Source of the DNA: Pseudarthrobacter psychrotolerans
GTDB lineage: Bacteria; Actinomycetota; Actinomycetes; Actinomycetales; Micrococcaceae
Reading direction: 5' to 3'
NCBI RefSeq assembly: GCF_009911795.1
Contig: NZ_CP047898.1
Span: 2,108,001-2,172,000 of the forward strand
DNA: 64,000 bases
In this document: positions 61,075-64,000 of the stretch, piece after piece
Position numbering within the stretch: the stretch's first letter is position 1
Layout: each line of letters opens with the position of its first letter
Program-made: the position numbers and the translations under genes
The notes under the pieces: generated by a model
What the model was told of the DNA's origin: nothing
The model's input: the letters and a program-made list of their open reading frames with translations, nothing else
The model's database searches: none

Positions 61075-62070
61075 CTAAATGTGTTGCAGCGGCACCACGT
61101 CGCTTTCGCGGTACAGCAGGGCCCGAAGTTCGGCCTCCGCGGAGTCCATGCGTTTGGGGTCGATGGTCTCCCCGGCGGCAAAGTGGTCCAGGAGCCGGGG
61201 ATCGACATAGCTCGTGCGGGCGATCGACGGCGTGTTACCCAGCACCGCGGAAGCCTCCAGCATGGCCACGCTGATGGCGCCCTTCCGAGCCGCCACCGTA
61301 GGTTGCGGACCGCTGCGCGCCAGGCTGACGGCGGCCGCCACGGTGCCGTGCAGGGTGCGGAAGTCCTTGGCGGTGAAGTCCAGGCCCGTCCGCTCCTTAA
61401 CGTAGGCGTTAATGTCTGCGCTTGTGACCGGCCGCCAGGTCCGGCCGTCCTTGAACGCCAGCAACCTGGCATTTCCGCCGCGGCGCTTGAGCGTCCGCAC
61501 CAGGGCGGCGAGGTCGGCGTCGTGGATCTCCGATTCCCAGTCCTTGCCGCTCTTGGCCGGAAAGCTCAGCTCCAGGCACTCCCTCCGGACGTGGACATGC
61601 GCACACAGGAGCGTTGCCAGGCCGCGGCTGCCGTTCTCGTTGGTGTACCGCTCGGATCCCACCCTGAGTGACCCGCTGTCCAGCATCCGGAACGCCGCCG
61701 CCAGCACGCGTTCCCGGCTGGGACCGTCGCTGCGCAGGTCCAGGGTGACCAGCCGCCGGGCGGTGGGCAGCGACTCCGCCAGCTGCAGGGCGCGGTCGAA
61801 CTTCACCCGGTCCGTCCGCTCGCGCCATTCAGGATGGTAGATGTACTGCCGCCGGCCCACGGCGTCCAGGCCCGTGGCTTGGATGTGCCCGTTGTCGAAC
61901 GGCGCAATCCACACGTCCGTCCAGGCCGGTGGGATGCCGATGCTTTCCAGCCGGTCCCGGACGGTCCCCGGCGGCAGCGTGGAACCGTCCAGGTCCCGGT
62001 AGCTGAAGCCCGTCCCGGCGGGCACGCGCCGGTAGCCTCGGCCGTTCGCGTTGCTGCGGCGGAGCCTCAC
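61075..62070 (-). CDS. DNA topoisomerase IB
   Basis: A 331-residue poxvirus-like type IB topoisomerase that relaxes supercoils through a 3'-phosphotyrosine. The N-terminal domain has IPPAWTDVWIAPFDNGHIQATGLDAVGRRQYIYHPEWR. The catalytic set includes Arg/Lys near FTAKDFRTLHGT and the nucleophile Tyr in TSYVDPRLLDHF. GTG 62070 (RLRRSNANG follows) was chosen because upstream in-frame sequence is antisense to rarD. It is divergent from rarD across 93 bases. Confidence 0.9.
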   Translation of the reverse strand: MRLRRSNANGRGYRRVPAGTGFSYRDLDGSTLPPGTVRDRLESIGIPPAWTDVWIAPFDNGHIQATGLDAVGRRQYIYHPEWRERTDRVKFDRALQLAESLPTARRLVTLDLRSDGPSRERVLAAAFRMLDSGSLRVGSERYTNENGSRGLATLLCAHVHVRRECLELSFPAKSGKDWESEIHDADLAALVRTLKRRGGNARLLAFKDGRTWRPVTSADINAYVKERTGLDFTAKDFRTLHGTVAAAVSLARSGPQPTVAARKGAISVAMLEASAVLGNTPSIARTSYVDPRLLDHFAAGETIDPKRMDSAEAELRALLYRESDVVPLQHI

Positions 62071-62163
62071 GGGACGGCATCCTGCCGGTTTATCGGTTCC
62101 ATGAAGGAAAGCGTACTGAGTATTGACTGGAATACGGGTCCAACAACTGGTGTTATTGGTTAG

Positions 62164-63159
62164 GTGCCTACTCCCCCTGAAACGAACTCCTTGCCCACGA
62201 CCGCTGTCACCGCTCCATCCGGTCTTAAGGCTGTGGACAAGGAGACGACGGCGGGAGTCCTGTTCGGGTTCGGCGCGTACGGGTTGTGGGGGCTGCTTCC
62301 CCTGTACTTCTTCGCGCTGATGCCCGCCGGAGCGGTGGAGATCGTGGCCAACCGCGTGGTCTGGTCGCTGCTGTTCTGCGTCTTCCTGATCACCGTAACC
62401 CGGTCCTGGCGCACGCTCGCCGCGGCCTTCCGCGACCGCTCGGTGTTCGGTTCGCTGGCCCTCGCGGCGGCACTCATTGCCGTGAACTGGCTGACGTACA
62501 CGTACGGCGTGACCACCGGCCAGGCCGTCGAAGCCGCCCTGGGCTACTTCATCAACCCCCTGGTCTCGGTCCTCCTGGGGGTGTTTGTCCTCAAGGAGAA
62601 GCTGCGCCCGCTCCAGTGGGCCGCCGTCGGAATCGGTTTTGTCGCAGTAGGCGTGCTCACGGTGAGCTACGGCAAACTGCCCTGGATCGCCCTGACGCTG
62701 GCTTTCAGCTTCGGCATGTACGGGTTTGTAAAGAAACGCGTTGGCCCCAAGGTGGATGCGGTGACCAGCCTCAGCGTTGAGACCATCGTGCTGGCCCCGC
62801 TCGCCGCCGTGACCATGGTGCTCCTGGGCGTTACCGGTACCGCCACCCTGGCCAGCCAGGGGCCCGGGCACTTCTGGCTCCTCGCGGCCTCAGGCGTGAT
62901 CACTGCGGTGCCGCTGCTGTTCTTCGGCGCGTCGGCCCGCCGGCTGCCCATGACCACCATCGGGCTGCTGCAGTACGTCGCCCCGCTCCTGCAGTTCATC
63001 GTGGCGCTGGTGGTGTTCCAGGAAGCCATGACCGCCAGCCGTTGGATCGGCTTCGGCGTCGTGTGGCTCGCCCTGCTGCTGCTGACCGTCGACATGCTCG
63101 GCGCCACCCGCAAAAACTCGAGGAACAGGAAGCGGGCAAAGCAGAATGCAGCCTCGTAA
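62164..63159 (+). CDS. rarD: RarD/EamA-family transporter
   Basis: A 331-residue membrane protein with ten predicted helices in two EamA halves. GVLFGFGAYGLWGLLPLYFFALMP, NRVVWSLLFCVFLITV, and LGYFINPLVSVLLGVFVLKEKLRPLQWAAVGIG are characteristic of RarD. GTG 62164 is the start; an ATG is not available before helix 1. Substrate is unknown, although E. coli RarD is linked to chloramphenicol resistance. It overlaps the next gene by 14 bases if the latter starts at 63146. Confidence 0.9.
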   Translation: MPTPPETNSLPTTAVTAPSGLKAVDKETTAGVLFGFGAYGLWGLLPLYFFALMPAGAVEIVANRVVWSLLFCVFLITVTRSWRTLAAAFRDRSVFGSLALAAALIAVNWLTYTYGVTTGQAVEAALGYFINPLVSVLLGVFVLKEKLRPLQWAAVGIGFVAVGVLTVSYGKLPWIALTLAFSFGMYGFVKKRVGPKVDAVTSLSVETIVLAPLAAVTMVLLGVTGTATLASQGPGHFWLLAASGVITAVPLLFFGASARRLPMTTIGLLQYVAPLLQFIVALVVFQEAMTASRWIGFGVVWLALLLLTVDMLGATRKNSRNRKRAKQNAAS

Positions 63160-64000
63160 CGTGGATCTTCTGGTGGTAGGCGGCGGCAAGGCAGGAAAGT
63201 CGCTGGCCATGGACCTGGCCGCGGCCGGTCAAAGCGTGGCCATGGTGGAACGCGGAATGATCGGCGGCACCTGTATTAACGTGGCCTGCATCCCCACCAA
63301 AACCCTCGTCAACAGCGCCCGGCTCCTCAAAACCATGCGCCGCGCGGCCGAGTTCGGCATCACCGGCGCCGAGTCCCCCGCCATCGACATTGACCTCCTC
63401 CGCCGCCGCAAGGACGACGTTGTGGGCACCATGGTGGCCGGTCAGCGGAAGTCCTTCCTTGCCTCGGGCATGGACCTGGTGATCGGGGAGGCCAAGTTCG
63501 TGGCGGACCGCACCGTGGAGGTGGCGCTCGACGGCGGCGGCACCCGCACCATCAGCGGCACCAACGTGGTCATTAACACCGGCATGGTCCCGTCCCTGCC
63601 TCCCATCGACGGGCTCGCGGGCGCCAATGTCCAGACCAGCGAAAGCATCCTCCGGCTCCAGGAACTGCCGGCCAGTATGGTGGTGTTGGGCGGCGGCTAC
63701 ATCGGCGCCGAATATGCGTCGATGCTCAATTTGATGGGCGTGCGCGTCACGGTGGTGCAACGTGGTACGCACCTGCTGGGCCGCGAAGACCCTGACGTCG
63801 CGGCCGCCGTGGCCGAGGCCTTCACCCGTGACGGCATCGAGCTCCGGCTCGGAGTGGAGGCCACCCGGGTCACCCGCGCCGCCGACGGTACAGTTCACAT
63901 GGAACTTTCCGACGGCGGCACAGTCTCAGCGGAGGACATCCTGGTGGCACTGGGCCGCGAGCCGGTCACGGCCGGGCTGGGACTGGAGAAGACCGGCGTC
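63146..64000 (+). CDS. Pyridine nucleotide-disulfide oxidoreductase, mercuric reductase-like (partial)
   Basis: The frame runs off the right edge after 285 residues. It opens MQPRNVDLLVVGGGKAGKSL with the FAD dinucleotide fold, then the redox disulfide GTCINVACIPTKTLVNSARLL, and a second nucleotide fold VVLGGGYIGAEYASMLNLMGVRVTVV. NTGMVPSLPPIDGLAG links them. The CINVAC spacing is that of the mercuric reductase/dihydrolipoamide dehydrogenase class. Whether it has the C-terminal cysteine pair of true MerA cannot be seen. ATG 63146 overlaps rarD; GTG 63161 is an alternative two bases after its stop. Confidence 0.9.
   Translation, partial: MQPRNVDLLVVGGGKAGKSLAMDLAAAGQSVAMVERGMIGGTCINVACIPTKTLVNSARLLKTMRRAAEFGITGAESPAIDIDLLRRRKDDVVGTMVAGQRKSFLASGMDLVIGEAKFVADRTVEVALDGGGTRTISGTNVVINTGMVPSLPPIDGLAGANVQTSESILRLQELPASMVVLGGGYIGAEYASMLNLMGVRVTVVQRGTHLLGREDPDVAAAVAEAFTRDGIELRLGVEATRVTRAADGTVHMELSDGGTVSAEDILVALGREPVTAGLGLEKTGV

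Noticed and set aside
59971..61671. 566-codon plus-strand frame opposite fprA and topoisomerase IB
   Set aside because: Antisense to two well-supported genes, and its composition is that of a mirrored high-GC frame.

Overview
The window is high-GC actinobacterial DNA. Gene content and style (Arthrobacter/Pseudarthrobacter-like housekeeping genes, ATGA-coupled operons, frequent GTG starts, hairpin terminators) suggest a soil member of the Micrococcaceae; this is inference, as no rRNA or marker phylogeny is available here. I see no phage, transposase, integrase or CRISPR array. All three tRNA genes lie on the minus strand: Met(CAT), Thr(GGT) and Tyr(GTA).

Layout. 1-7.8 kb: a cation/proton antiporter, two small oxidoreductases, a second-type YidC insertase, tRNA-Met and tRNA-Thr, a DEAD-box RNA helicase with a long leader, and a MOSC protein. 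8-12.6 kb: a plus-strand operon with a small membrane protein, a glutathionylspermidine-synthase-like ATP-grasp ligase, an APC permease and a glutaryl-CoA-dehydrogenase-like enzyme. 12.6-19.8 kb: a divergent TetR regulator facing a sugar ABC importer (binding protein plus two permeases, no ATPase) coupled to a GH2 beta-galactosidase. 19.9-24.8 kb: HxlR-MFS pair, the transsulfuration genes metB and cbs, and a VOC protein. 24.9-36.7 kb: an AlkA-like glycosylase, a palindrome-flanked DUF559-type nuclease gene, an acyl-CoA synthetase, thioredoxin, an ABC exporter, a thioesterase, a LysM protein with a sortase-like tail, a CBS-domain protein, tRNA-Tyr, YajQ and HtpX. 36.7-46.2 kb: an MFS exporter, an unknown ORF, a Fur-type regulator with catalase, an NMT1/SsuABC-type ABC importer, a DUF2461 protein and an IclR regulator. 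46.2-52 kb: a tightly coupled sugar-acid operon (MHS symporter, D-2-hydroxyacid dehydrogenase, zinc dehydrogenase, SDR, KDPG aldolase, KDG kinase). 52.2-59.4 kb: an APC permease, then an aldehyde-oxidation cluster (aldehyde dehydrogenase, alcohol dehydrogenase, DUF779, GAF-domain regulator). 59.5-64 kb: ferredoxin-NADP reductase, topoisomerase IB, RarD and the start of a mercuric-reductase-like flavoprotein.

Two features cut across the map. First, eight otherwise conserved genes are each broken by an apparent one-base indel, mostly a missing base in a G/C run. This looks more like consensus error than decay, so frameshifted genes are given as one span with the shift point stated. Second, long hairpins lie close to stop codons, mostly between convergent genes. 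Two sequence families recur. Family B (63 bp, 25-bp arms, 13-nt loop) occurs twice, immediately either side of the nuclease gene, with compensatory base changes between copies. Family A (57 bp, 22-bp arms, 13-nt loop) occurs once after lacZ and once inside an open reading frame, where its length of exactly 19 codons keeps the frame. The palindrome-nuclease-palindrome unit is my best candidate for an undescribed element.
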